Positions 45,216-53,926 of a DNA stretch of 62,014 nucleotides are shown one piece after another. Below the pieces are notes generated by a model. That model did no database searches and was not told the origin of the DNA. It saw only the letters and a program-made list of their open reading frames with translations. A program made the position numbers and the translations under genes. Source of the DNA: Paludibacteraceae bacterium (lineage in GTDB: Bacteria > Bacteroidota > Bacteroidia > Bacteroidales > Paludibacteraceae); contig JAFUEI010000026.1 of the NCBI GenBank assembly GCA_017464025.1, forward strand, positions 1 through 62,014, written 5' to 3'. Within the stretch, counting starts at the first letter, position 1. The number at the start of each line of letters is the position of its first letter.

Positions 45216-45986
45216 CTACCAGATTTTCCAGGGGGCGTTTCCGCTGTTCCAGAGGGCGTTGAGTTCCTGATTGTCGCGGAGCGTGTCCATAGGCTTCCAG
45301 AAGCCTGTATGGCGCCATGCGTGCAACTGGCCGGCCTGCAAGAGGCGCTGCATGGGTTCGCGCTCGAACATCTCGCGGTCACCCTGCAGAACATCGAACA
45401 CCCCGGGCTCGCACACGAAGAAGCCGGCATTGATCCACGAACCGCCCGACTGTGGCTTCTCACGGAAGCCCGTTATTGTATTGTCGGCAGCAATATCCAC
45501 GACTCCCAGCTTGCCGGAGGGCTGATAGGTCGTCATCGTCAGGAGCCGGCCGGAAGCCTTGTGTGCCTCAATGCTGGCTGCAATGTCAATGTCGCCTACA
45601 CCGTCGCCGTAGGTGAGCAGGAAGGGCTCGTCACCCACATACTCCTGTATGCGCTTCACACGGCCGCCGGTGAGCGTATCCAGACCGGTATCCACCATGG
45701 TCACGCGCCAGTCTTCGGTATGCGTCTTGAGAACCTCCATCGTATTGTCGGCCAGATTGACGCGTATATCGCAGTTATGACGGAAATAGTTGGCGAAATA
45801 TTCCTTGATTACGTACTGCTTGTAGCCGCAGCAGATGATGAAGTCCTTTATTCCGTAGCACCCGTATATCTTCATGATATGCCAAAGGATGGGCTTACCG
45901 CCTATCTCCACCATGGGCTTGGGTATCATCTGTGTGGCTTCGCTCAGGCGTGTACCGTAGCCGCCTGCCAGTATTACTGCTTTCAT
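45216..45986 (-). CDS. rfbF: Glucose-1-phosphate cytidylyltransferase
   Basis: Nucleotidyltransferase of 256 residues making CDP-glucose from CTP and glucose 1-phosphate. LAGGYGTRLSEATQMIPKPM is the nucleotide-binding signature; GGKPILWHIMKIY, the YGDGVGDIDI metal site and GFREKPQSGG are typical of RfbF. It commits glucose 1-phosphate to the CDP-sugar branch. It is 41 bases behind the glycosyltransferase gene. Confidence 0.95.
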   Translation of the reverse strand: MKAVILAGGYGTRLSEATQMIPKPMVEIGGKPILWHIMKIYGCYGIKDFIICCGYKQYVIKEYFANYFRHNCDIRVNLADNTMEVLKTHTEDWRVTMVDTGLDTLTGGRVKRIQEYVGDEPFLLTYGDGVGDIDIAASIEAHKASGRLLTMTTYQPSGKLGVVDIAADNTITGFREKPQSGGSWINAGFFVCEPGVFDVLQGDREMFEREPMQRLLQAGQLHAWRHTGFWKPMDTLRDNQELNALWNSGNAPWKIW

Positions 45987-46027
45987 GAATTGGGAAAGAT
46001 AGATAGAATCAGTAGAATAAAAGGGAT

Positions 46028-47017
46028 TTATTGCCTATATAGTTTTTCCGCTGCTTGCTTGGATGCTTTGCGGGTAATGCTCTCTTCAAGGAAGCCAAGT
46101 CCGTAGCCGCAGAGCTGGATATAGGCAGTCAGGGGCGAGAGGAGTGCGACTTGGAAGTTGCGGTTGCAGCGTAGCGAGTCGGCAAACAAAGCCAGTATGT
46201 AGAGGCCCACAGGCAGGAGCCACCACGGGGTATGGACGATGGCCAGCACGAAGAGAAGCAGATGACCGAGCACGAAACAAGTCGGGAAGAGGTGAGGCAG
46301 GCGAAGGCTTCCTGGATGCTCTTTGGCAAGCAGCACACGGGCTTTACCGAAGGTGTTGACCTGCCGGTAGAAAGAACGAAGGGTGACCCGCCGTTTGTGA
46401 TAGACAAAGGCTTCACGGAAGAGTCGCACAGAGAAGCCCGCCTCGCGGATGTGCATCGAGAGGTCGGTATCTTCGCCTATCATATCGCGGAAACCGCCGG
46501 TTAGTTTGAATACCTCGCGGGAGAAGCCCATATTGAAAGCTCTGGGAACAAACTTGTGCACATCTTTCATGCCGCCCCGTATGCCGCCGGTGGTAAGCAG
46601 GGAGGTCATGGCATAGTTGACCGCCCGCTGGGTGACGGTGAAGTCCGGCATTGCCGCGTCGGGTCCTCCGAAGCAGTCCACATAATCATCATGCAGGCAT
46701 TGGCGTATGGTGGCGATATATTCGGGCGGAAGAATGCAATCGCTATCGAAGAAGAGGAAGTAGTTGCCCGAAGCCATTTCCATGCCGAGGTTGCGGCGAC
46801 GGCTACGGCCGCCGTCGTCGGTGCAGAAGAAGATGTTCAGACGGCCGGCATATCGGTCGCAGACAGGCTTGCAGGTGCGCTCGCAGGTACCTTCCATGAC
46901 CATAACCTCGAAATCGGTGTCGGTCTGCGCAGCCAATGAGGCGAGCAGTTCCTCCATCTCGTCGGGGCGGTTATAGACAGGTACGATGATACTGAAATCA
47001 CATTCCATAGTCTTCAT
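46028..47017 (-). CDS. Family 2 glycosyltransferase with C-terminal membrane segments
   Basis: 329 residues. The GT-A domain has SIIVPVYNRPDEMEELLASL, the GGRSRRRNLGMEMASG segment, the metal-binding FFDSDC (Asp91-Asp93) and an acceptor region GEDTDLSMHI. The C-terminus holds one to two hydrophobic spans (FVLGHLLLFVLAIV; LLPVGLYILALFADSL), so it is membrane-bound on the cytoplasmic side. As first gene of the CDP-sugar run it may transfer the sugar made by it to a lipid-linked glycan. Met4 (47008) is an alternative start. Donor and acceptor are unknown. Confidence 0.82.
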   Translation of the reverse strand: MKTMECDFSIIVPVYNRPDEMEELLASLAAQTDTDFEVMVMEGTCERTCKPVCDRYAGRLNIFFCTDDGGRSRRRNLGMEMASGNYFLFFDSDCILPPEYIATIRQCLHDDYVDCFGGPDAAMPDFTVTQRAVNYAMTSLLTTGGIRGGMKDVHKFVPRAFNMGFSREVFKLTGGFRDMIGEDTDLSMHIREAGFSVRLFREAFVYHKRRVTLRSFYRQVNTFGKARVLLAKEHPGSLRLPHLFPTCFVLGHLLLFVLAIVHTPWWLLPVGLYILALFADSLRCNRNFQVALLSPLTAYIQLCGYGLGFLEESITRKASKQAAEKLYRQ

Positions 47018-47073
47018 ACGATTATTGTCTTTGCGGTATGTGCGGACGGGCCGTCCACGCTCCCAGACGGCTG

Positions 47074-47138
47074 CAAAGTTACAAAGAATAGTTCACATAT
47101 CAAAGATTTGCGTATTCGGAAAATTTGCCGTACATTTG
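47074..47138. promoter_or_regulatory. Divergent promoter pair between the CDP-sugar cluster and the envelope block
   Basis: Minus strand: -33 TTTG (plus 47101-47104), 19-base spacer, -7 TAACTTTG (plus 47074-47081). Plus strand: -33 TTTG (47107-47110), 20-base spacer, -7 TACATTTG (47131-47138). The two -33 elements are only two bases apart, so the promoters should compete. Confidence 0.7.
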
Positions 47139-47168
47139 TAGGCTTGAAACCAAGCCCTTACGGAAGCA

Positions 47169-47834
47169 TTGAAGAAAAGCACCATATACAAGGCCAACCT
47201 GCTGATAATTTGCCTTTTGTCGGTAGCCGCCGCACATAGTCAGGAAGCCGTTTACCGCTGTGAATACGGTCTTCAGGGCGGCATCGGGTACTATGTAGGC
47301 GAGTTGTCGCCGCATATTTTCATGCGTCCCCGCGAGGTGGCAGGCATGCAGTTCCGCTACAAATTCACACCACGTTGGGCGCTTCAGGCAAAGGCGCAGT
47401 ACCAACGGCTGAGTTTTCGTCCGCCACAAGCGGCACAAGACTATAGCAACCGCTTAGTAAACATAGACGTAACAGGTGAATTCAACTTCTTCCGTTTCGG
47501 CATCCGGCAGTATGACAAACGCGTCAAGCCGCTGACCCCCTACATCTTTTTAGGCATCGGTGCGGGTGTATATAACGACGTGAGCCGCGTGGGCGTATAT
47601 CTGCCTTTCGGCTTCGGTCTGAAATGGAAATTCGCGCCCCGGTGGGGTTTGAATCTGGCCTGGCAGCAGCAGCTCTATTTCACTGACGGACTGGAGGGAA
47701 GAGACGAATATGGTAATACCTGGAACCTGAACGGAAGCGATTTTCTGAACAACGACCTCGTGAGCACGCTCACGCTCGGCATAGTTTTTGAATTTGCAAG
47801 ACAGCGCTCTGCCTGCCGCACTTGCCAATACTGA
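47169..47834 (+). CDS. Outer-membrane beta-barrel protein (porin-fold family)
   Basis: 221 residues. Signal peptide ANLLIICLLSVAAAHSQ, then alternating beta-strand segments (YGLQGGIGYYVGEL, GMQFRYKFTPRWALQAKAQY, LTPYIFLGIGAGVYNDVS, GLKWKFAPRWGLNLAWQQQL) that fit an eight-stranded OmpA/PorT-like barrel. The exact family is not recognised. The start is a TTG at 47169, about 25 bases behind the predicted transcription start. It is six bases ahead of uppS and is the first gene of the uppS-bamA-ompH unit, which suggests a role in envelope biogenesis. Confidence 0.72.
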   Translation: MKKSTIYKANLLIICLLSVAAAHSQEAVYRCEYGLQGGIGYYVGELSPHIFMRPREVAGMQFRYKFTPRWALQAKAQYQRLSFRPPQAAQDYSNRLVNIDVTGEFNFFRFGIRQYDKRVKPLTPYIFLGIGAGVYNDVSRVGVYLPFGFGLKWKFAPRWGLNLAWQQQLYFTDGLEGRDEYGNTWNLNGSDFLNNDLVSTLTLGIVFEFARQRSACRTCQY

Positions 47835-47840
47835 CACCGC

Positions 47841-48584
47841 ATGAGTTTGAAAGGACAAATAGACACCACCCGCCTGCCGCAGCACATTGCCATCATCATG
47901 GACGGCAACGGCCGCTGGGCCCGCCGCCAAGGGTTGCGGCGCATCTTCGGCCACCGGCAGGGCGTGGAGGCCGTACACCGCATCACCGAGACGTGCACCG
48001 CTTTAGGAATACGCTATCTCACGCTCTATGCCTTCTCCACAGAAAACTGGAACCGTCCGAAGGAGGAGGTGGATGCACTGATGACGCTGCTGATAGACAC
48101 AGTAGAGAAAGAGACTCCCACCTTGATGAAGAACAACGTGCGCCTTGCAACGATAGGCGACACGGACCGTCTTCCTTCGGCTGCGCGGAGCAAGTTCACA
48201 AACTGCATCCGTCAGACCGAGGGCAACACGGGCTTGACGCTGATACTGGCACTCAGCTACTCATCGCGTTGGGAGCTGACGGAGGCGGTAAGAAAGGCCG
48301 TGCAGCAGGGTGTAGCACCGGAAGCGATAAACGAAGAATACATAAGCGGCCTGCTCACCACGGCGTCCTATCCTGACCCCGACCTGCTGATCCGCACGAG
48401 CGGCGAGCTACGCATCAGCAACTTCCTGCTGTGGCAATTGGCCTATGCGGAACTGTACTTCACCGACACGCTGTGGCCTGACTTCGGAGAGGAAGACCTC
48501 TATGCAGCCCTCATCGACTATCAGAAACGCGAACGCCGCTTCGGCAAGACGAGCGAACAACTGTCCAACACATCCAACATCTGA
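47841..48584 (+). CDS. uppS: Undecaprenyl diphosphate synthase (isoprenyl transferase)
   Basis: cis-Prenyltransferase of 247 residues that builds the lipid carrier for cell-wall glycans. [19 protein letters not shown] with the catalytic Asp21, [15 protein letters not shown] and the C-terminal [19 protein letters not shown] are intact. The bamA gene follows three bases after the stop codon; the uppS-bamA-ompH order is usual in Bacteroidetes. Confidence 0.96.
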   Translation: MSLKGQIDTTRLPQHIAIIMDGNGRWARRQGLRRIFGHRQGVEAVHRITETCTALGIRYLTLYAFSTENWNRPKEEVDALMTLLIDTVEKETPTLMKNNVRLATIGDTDRLPSAARSKFTNCIRQTEGNTGLTLILALSYSSRWELTEAVRKAVQQGVAPEAINEEYISGLLTTASYPDPDLLIRTSGELRISNFLLWQLAYAELYFTDTLWPDFGEEDLYAALIDYQKRERRFGKTSEQLSNTSNI

Positions 48585-48587
48585 CCT

Positions 48588-51233
48588 TTGAAACGACTCA
48601 GCACTCTCATACTGACCCTTCTCATGCTACTGCCTCTACGGGCGCAGACCGACACGCTCATGGTGCGGACTGATACGCTCATACAGCAGGCCGATACGGT
48701 TTCTGCCGCCAACCCTGTTCCCGAGATAGAATACACGATGCAGCGGCGCACCTACGAGATAGCCGACATCACCGTGACAGGAGCCGACAGCTACGAAGAC
48801 TTCGTGCTAATAGGCTTCTCAGGCCTTGCCGTAGGTGACAAGATAGAGGTTCCGGGCGATGCCGTGACGAAGGCCATTCGCCGCTTCTGGAAACAGGGTC
48901 TGTTCTCTGACGTGAAGATAGAGGCCACCCGCATAGAGGGAGGCAAAATATGGCTCAACATCGCCCTTAAGCAGCGTCCCCGGATATCGGAGATACAATA
49001 TAACGGACTGAAGAAGTCGGAACGGGAAGACGTAGAAGTGAAGGTAGGACTCTCGAAAGGCAGCCAGATGACACCCAATGCGGCCGACCGCGCCGAGACA
49101 TTAGTGAAGAAGTATCTCTCCGAGAAAGGCTTCCACAACGCCGTGGTGAAGGTGAGCCAGAAAGACGACGAGCAGCATCCTGGCTACGTGAAAGTGGCAG
49201 TGAACGTGAACAAGATGCAGAAGACGAAGGTGAACGCGATTTACATCACCGGCAACGAGGCCCTCTCTCACGCCAAGATAAACAAGGCGATGAAGAAGAC
49301 CAACGACAACAACATCATGAACCTGTTCCGCACGAAGAAGTTTGTGACAGAGGAATATGAGAAGGACAAGGTGGCCGTGATAGAGAAATACAACGAGTTG
49401 GGCTACCGCGACGCCTACATTGTGGCCGACTCGGTAGTACCGTCGAAAGAGGATCCTGCGAAGGTGGATGTATATATGACCATCTCGGAAGGTGAGAAAT
49501 ACTACTTCCGCAACATCAACTGGGTCGGCAACACGCTGTATCCTTACGAGTACCTGAATGCGGTATTAGGCATCAAACGGGGCGACACGTACAACCTGAA
49601 AGAGCTGAACGAGCGCCTGCAGTCGGACGACGATGCAGTAAGCAAACTATACACCGACCGCGGCTACCTGTTCTTCAACGTGGACCCCGTGGAAGTGAAC
49701 ATCGAAGGCGACTCCATCGACTTTGAGATGCGCATGTATGAAGGCAAGCCCGCCACGATAAACCAGATAAACATAGAAGGCAACACGCGCGTATATGACC
49801 ATGTGGTACGCCGCGAACTCTATACCAAGCCCGGGCAGCTGTACTCGCAGTCGGACATTATGCGCTCCCTGCGCGAACTGGCCCAGATGGGGCATTTCGA
49901 CCCCGAGAAGTTAGTGCCCGACATACAGCCTAATCCGGAAGAAGGAACGGTGGACATCACCTACAAGTTAGAGACCAAATCGTCCGACCAGTTGGAACTG
50001 TCGCTGGGTTGGGGCGCCACAGGTCTGGTAGGCTCGGTGGGAGTGAAGTTCACCAACTTTGCCATTCAGAACCTGTTCCGGCCGAAGACCTACCGCATCG
50101 TGCCCCAGGGCGAAGGACAGACCTTCAGCATCAACGCGCGCACCAACGGACGGTTCTACACCTCGGCCAGTATCTCGTTTTTGGAACCTTGGTTAGGCGG
50201 CAAGCGCCCCAACTCGCTCTCGGTGAGTGCGTTCTTCGCTTCACAGACGGGTTATTCGCAGCGTTTCTACGACATGTACAACAACTTGTACAATAACTAC
50301 TACTACAACAACTACTACAGCAACTACGGCGCCAACAGCAACTACTACGAGCAGATATCGGCCGCCGAGTCGGACCCTGACAAATACATGCGCACCTTCG
50401 GTGTAAGCATCGGCTACGGCAAACGTCTCAACTGGCCGGACGACTATTTCACCTTCTACGGCGAACTGAGCTACCAGCTCTACATGATGAAAGACTGGCC
50501 TTATCTGGTGCTGCAGGACGGCTACTTCCACAATCTGGCCCTCAACCTGACGCTCAGCCGAAGCAGCATAGACAACCCCATCTACACACGCCGCGGTTCG
50601 CAATTCTCAATTGGTCTGAAGATAACGCCTCCCTACTCTGCCATGAACGGCAAGGATTACTCCAAACTGTCAGAAAACGAGCGCTACCGCTTCATAGAAT
50701 ACCACAAATGGAAGTTCTCGGGGAAGGTGTTCACTCCCCTCACCCGAGACAGCAAGTTGGTGCTGATGACGCGGGCGGAGTTCGGCTATTTAGGCTATTT
50801 CAACCAGTATGCCAAGTCACCCTTCGAGACCTACTACATGGGTGGCGACGGTATGACCAGCTATACAAGCTACTCGACCGAATACGTGGCGATGCGCGGC
50901 TACAGCTCGGGTTCAATCACCCCTTACGATGCGACCACCGGCCGCTACAACGGCTACCTGTACAACAAATACACCATGGAGTTGCGCTATCCTATCTCCT
51001 TGGAGCAGAATGCCACCATCTGGGCACACGTATTCTTAGAGGCCGGCAACTGCTTCTCCGATATCAGACTGTATAATCCCTTTGACCTGAAGCGGTCGGC
51101 AGGCGTGGGTGTGCGCATCTTCCTGCCCATGTTCGGCCTGATGGGTATCGACTGGGGCTGGGGCTTCGACCAAGGTGTGGACGGCAAACAGGGAGGCAGC
51201 CAGTTCCACTTCGTGCTCGGACAGGAACTATAG
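48588..51233 (+). CDS. bamA: Outer-membrane protein assembly factor BamA
   Basis: Omp85-family insertase of 881 residues. Signal peptide MKRLSTLILTLLMLLPLRAQ, five POTRA domains (starting about residue 63 with EIADITVTGADSYEDFVLIG) and a C-terminal 16-strand barrel with the Omp85 loop segment (GVGVRIFLPMFGLMGIDWG). The start is a TTG at 48588. A Tyr/Asn-rich low-complexity stretch lies at about residues 561-590 (DMYNNLYNNYYYNNYYSNYG) and probably forms an extracellular loop. Two ompH genes follow, as usual in this phylum. Confidence 0.95.
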   Translation: MKRLSTLILTLLMLLPLRAQTDTLMVRTDTLIQQADTVSAANPVPEIEYTMQRRTYEIADITVTGADSYEDFVLIGFSGLAVGDKIEVPGDAVTKAIRRFWKQGLFSDVKIEATRIEGGKIWLNIALKQRPRISEIQYNGLKKSEREDVEVKVGLSKGSQMTPNAADRAETLVKKYLSEKGFHNAVVKVSQKDDEQHPGYVKVAVNVNKMQKTKVNAIYITGNEALSHAKINKAMKKTNDNNIMNLFRTKKFVTEEYEKDKVAVIEKYNELGYRDAYIVADSVVPSKEDPAKVDVYMTISEGEKYYFRNINWVGNTLYPYEYLNAVLGIKRGDTYNLKELNERLQSDDDAVSKLYTDRGYLFFNVDPVEVNIEGDSIDFEMRMYEGKPATINQINIEGNTRVYDHVVRRELYTKPGQLYSQSDIMRSLRELAQMGHFDPEKLVPDIQPNPEEGTVDITYKLETKSSDQLELSLGWGATGLVGSVGVKFTNFAIQNLFRPKTYRIVPQGEGQTFSINARTNGRFYTSASISFLEPWLGGKRPNSLSVSAFFASQTGYSQRFYDMYNNLYNNYYYNNYYSNYGANSNYYEQISAAESDPDKYMRTFGVSIGYGKRLNWPDDYFTFYGELSYQLYMMKDWPYLVLQDGYFHNLALNLTLSRSSIDNPIYTRRGSQFSIGLKITPPYSAMNGKDYSKLSENERYRFIEYHKWKFSGKVFTPLTRDSKLVLMTRAEFGYLGYFNQYAKSPFETYYMGGDGMTSYTSYSTEYVAMRGYSSGSITPYDATTGRYNGYLYNKYTMELRYPISLEQNATIWAHVFLEAGNCFSDIRLYNPFDLKRSAGVGVRIFLPMFGLMGIDWGWGFDQGVDGKQGGSQFHFVLGQEL

Positions 51234-51290
51234 AAATTGGAGAATTGTGGAGGTGGGGAATTGATGAATTGGTGAATTGGAGAATTGTTA
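51234..51290. repeat. GAATTG-rich short repeat, copy 3
   Basis: Units such as GGGGAATTGATGAATTG and GGAGAATTG fill the spacer between bamA and the first ompH. Confidence 0.75.
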
Positions 51291-51295
51291 ATGAT

Positions 51296-51811
51296 ATGAA
51301 ACGGAACATTTTAATATTGAGCATGATGCTCTTGGCAGTGCTTGGCGTTCAGGCACAGCAGAAGATTGCCTATATCGATATGGCATACATTTTGAAGAAT
51401 CTTCCGCAGTATGAGTCGGCTAACGACCAACTCACCATGATATCGAAGCGCTGGCAGAAAGAGGTGGATGCGCTCACGCAGGAAGCCCGCGTACTTGCCA
51501 CCAACTACCAGACCGAGCAGATATTCCTCTCCGACGAGCTGAAAGAGAAACGCGAACAGGAGATACTCGACAAGGAAAAAGAAGCTCTCGAACTGAAGCG
51601 TAAGTATTTCGGCGCTGACGGCGAACTCTTCAAGAAACGGGAGAGCCTGATAAAACCCATACAGGACGAGATATATGCCGCCATACAAGACATCGCGGGA
51701 GAAAAGCGCTACGACATCGTGAAAGACCGCTCCTCCGAGCCGAGCCTGATATACATGTCAAACAAACTGGACATCAGCGACCAGGTGCTGCAGAAGTTGG
51801 GAGCAAAATAA
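51296..51811 (+). CDS. OmpH/Skp-family periplasmic chaperone, first copy
   Basis: 171 residues. Signal peptide MKRNILILSMMLLAVLGVQA, then QKIAYIDMAYILKNLPQYE (the OmpH N-terminal strand) and a long helical, charged stretch (EKREQEILDKEKEALELKRK) that forms the coiled-coil tentacles of Skp. It carries unfolded outer-membrane proteins to BamA. ATG 51296 was chosen because it opens the signal peptide; an upstream ATG in the repeat block adds only low-complexity residues. Confidence 0.9.
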   Translation: MKRNILILSMMLLAVLGVQAQQKIAYIDMAYILKNLPQYESANDQLTMISKRWQKEVDALTQEARVLATNYQTEQIFLSDELKEKREQEILDKEKEALELKRKYFGADGELFKKRESLIKPIQDEIYAAIQDIAGEKRYDIVKDRSSEPSLIYMSNKLDISDQVLQKLGAK

Positions 51812-51875
51812 TACATCCCCTGCACTCCGCCCAAGCGGAGAACAACAAACGACAAACACACAAACAAACATAAAC

Positions 51876-52367
51876 ATGAAAAGACTATTTCTTATGCTTG
51901 CGCTCGTGATGCCCCTGGCACTCAGCGCCCAGAAGTTCGGCCACGTAAACACACAGGAGCTCTTCTCCCAGATGCCCGAACTGAACAAAGTGAAGCAGCA
52001 GATTGACACCCTGCAAGGCCAATATGAGACCCAGATTGCCAATATGCAGGAAGAATTCAACAAGAAAGTGACTGACTTCCAGAAGTCGGAAGCCACGCTG
52101 GCTGATGCCGTAAAGCAAATCCGCCAGCAGGAACTCGCGGAGATGGAGCAGCGCATCCAGCTCTTCTATCAGACCGCGCAGCAGGACATTCAGAAGAAGC
52201 AGCAGGAGTTGCTGGCACCGCTTCATGAGAAGATGACCAAGGCCATTCAGGAAGTAGGCACCGCTAACGGCTTCACCTACATCTTCGACTCGGCAGCTAT
52301 GGTATATATCTCACCCGATGCCACCGATGCTACTCCCTTGGTACGCCAGAAACTGGGCATTAAATAA
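51876..52367 (+). CDS. OmpH/Skp-family periplasmic chaperone, second copy
   Basis: 163 residues. Signal peptide MKRLFLMLALVMPLALSA, then QKFGHVNTQELFSQMPELNK and a Gln/Glu-rich coiled coil (QQELAEMEQRIQLFYQTAQQ). It is a clear paralogue of the preceding gene. Tandem ompH genes behind bamA are common in Bacteroidetes. The stop codon overlaps the start of a 40-residue gene. Confidence 0.92.
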   Translation: MKRLFLMLALVMPLALSAQKFGHVNTQELFSQMPELNKVKQQIDTLQGQYETQIANMQEEFNKKVTDFQKSEATLADAVKQIRQQELAEMEQRIQLFYQTAQQDIQKKQQELLAPLHEKMTKAIQEVGTANGFTYIFDSAAMVYISPDATDATPLVRQKLGIK

Positions 52368-52489
52368 TGGCCGACAACTGGTTGGAGAAACACTATGCCG
52401 ACTATGAGCAGCGCCGTCAGGCATGGCTCCGCAAGCAAGGCAAGTCGGCAGCCGCTTCACGGGAACGTCAGAACCCGTGGAGCGATTGA
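52367..52489 (+). CDS. Small charged protein, 40 residues
   Basis: ATG shares one base with the ompH stop (TAATG), a typical coupling arrangement. The product is MADNWLEKHYADYEQRRQAW followed by LRKQGKSAAASRERQNPWSD: an amphipathic, charged N-terminal helix and a flexible tail, without signal or membrane segment. Short MADNxLEK-type proteins appear in other Bacteroidales genomes as I recall; no function is known to me. The reading frame, codon use and coupling support a real gene. Confidence 0.6.
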   Translation: MADNWLEKHYADYEQRRQAWLRKQGKSAAASRERQNPWSD

Positions 52490-52552
52490 TGCAGGACGGC
52501 CCGTTGAGCAGGCCGCATTGACATCCAAGCATTAACGAAACGAATTAGCACT

Positions 52553-53926
52553 ATGACAGAAATACTTAAATCCACTCTCCGCGACAAGGCATGGGCCCGC
52601 TGGACAGTTCTCGTGCTTGTGGCCTCAATGATGTTCTTCGCCTATATGTTCGTGGATATACTCTCGCCGTTAGCTTCGTTGCTCAACGACACATTGGGTT
52701 GGGACCAAGGCGTATTCGGCACCTATGCGGCAGGCGAATACCTGCTCAACGTGTTCGGATTTCTCATCCTTGCAGGCATCATCCTTGACAAGACGGGTGT
52801 CCGCTTCACGGGCCTGCTGTCGGCCTCGCTGATGGTTATCGGCGCCGCCGTGAAATACGTCGGTATATCCGAATGGTTTGACGCCAACAATCAGGTGTGG
52901 CTCAACTCGTGGTGGACGGCGATGCCCGGATCGGCCAAAATGGCCATGTTCGGCTTCATGATATTCGGCTGCGGCTGCGAGATGGCGGGTACGACAGTGA
53001 GCAAGATTCTGGCCAAATGGTTCAAAGGCAAAGAGATGGCTCTTGCCATGGGATTGGAGATGGCCATTGCACGTATCGGTGTGTTTGCTGCAATGTGGCT
53101 CTCACCGCTTATCTCGGAGCATTTTGCCGTGAACGGCACCAACAGCGTAGTGGCTCCGTTACTCTTCGCCGCCCTGCTGCTCGTCATCGGACTGCTGAAC
53201 TTCTTCGTATTCACCATCATGGACACGCAGTTTGACAAGCAGCTCGTTGCCATAGGTGAAGCCACTGCCGTGAAAGACCCCGAGGACGAATTCCATGTAA
53301 GCGACCTCAAGCAGATTCTCACCTCGAAGATGTTCTGGATCATCGCCCTGCTGTGCGTGCTCTACTATTCCGCCATCTTCCCCTTCCAGCGTTTTGCAAC
53401 CAACTATCTGGAAGAGACGCTCAGCATCAGCAACGCCGAAGCCGCCGGCCTGTTCAAATGGTTCCCCATCTTGGCTATGGTGCTCACACCTTTCTTGGGT
53501 TTGTTTATCGACTACAAGGGCAAGGGAGCTTCAATGATGCTGATAGGTGCCGTCATCATGATTGTCTGCCACTCGGTGTTTGCCTTTGTGCTGCCGCAGT
53601 TCCCCAGCAAGACGCTCGCCTTGATTACGATTCTCGTGCTCGGCGTGAGCTTCTCGCTGGTGCCGGCCAGCATGTGGCCCAGTGTACCGAAGATAATCGA
53701 CGAGAAGGTGCTCGGCTCGGCCTACTGCCTCATCTTCTGGGTACAGAACATCGGTCTGTGCCTTGTGCCGTTGCTGATAGGCAAACTGCGTGTTGCCACC
53801 GACGGATATTTGGTACCGATGGTTGTGTTCACCTGCTTCGGAATACTTGCTTTCATCCTCTCGCTGCTGCTGAAGATGGAAGACAAACGCAAGAACTATG
53901 GATTGGAGCTTCCTAACAAGAAATAA
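52553..53926 (+). CDS. Major facilitator superfamily transporter
   Basis: 457 residues with about 12 membrane helices (for example WTVLVLVASMMFFAYMFVDI, MFWIIALLCVLYYSAIF, LALITILVLGVSFSLVPASM). Loop 2-3 carries LDKTGVRFTGLL, a variant of the MFS motif A, and WFKGKEMALAMGLEMAIARIG is a good MFS helix 5 signature. Substrate is not predictable. It overlaps murF by 29 bases, so its expression may be linked to cell-wall synthesis. Confidence 0.88.
   Translation: MTEILKSTLRDKAWARWTVLVLVASMMFFAYMFVDILSPLASLLNDTLGWDQGVFGTYAAGEYLLNVFGFLILAGIILDKTGVRFTGLLSASLMVIGAAVKYVGISEWFDANNQVWLNSWWTAMPGSAKMAMFGFMIFGCGCEMAGTTVSKILAKWFKGKEMALAMGLEMAIARIGVFAAMWLSPLISEHFAVNGTNSVVAPLLFAALLLVIGLLNFFVFTIMDTQFDKQLVAIGEATAVKDPEDEFHVSDLKQILTSKMFWIIALLCVLYYSAIFPFQRFATNYLEETLSISNAEAAGLFKWFPILAMVLTPFLGLFIDYKGKGASMMLIGAVIMIVCHSVFAFVLPQFPSKTLALITILVLGVSFSLVPASMWPSVPKIIDEKVLGSAYCLIFWVQNIGLCLVPLLIGKLRVATDGYLVPMVVFTCFGILAFILSLLLKMEDKRKNYGLELPNKK

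Noticed and set aside
44045-46106. Plus-strand open frames across the rfbG/rfbF region
   Set aside because: They overlap clear minus-strand enzymes with intact motifs and show no family resemblance.
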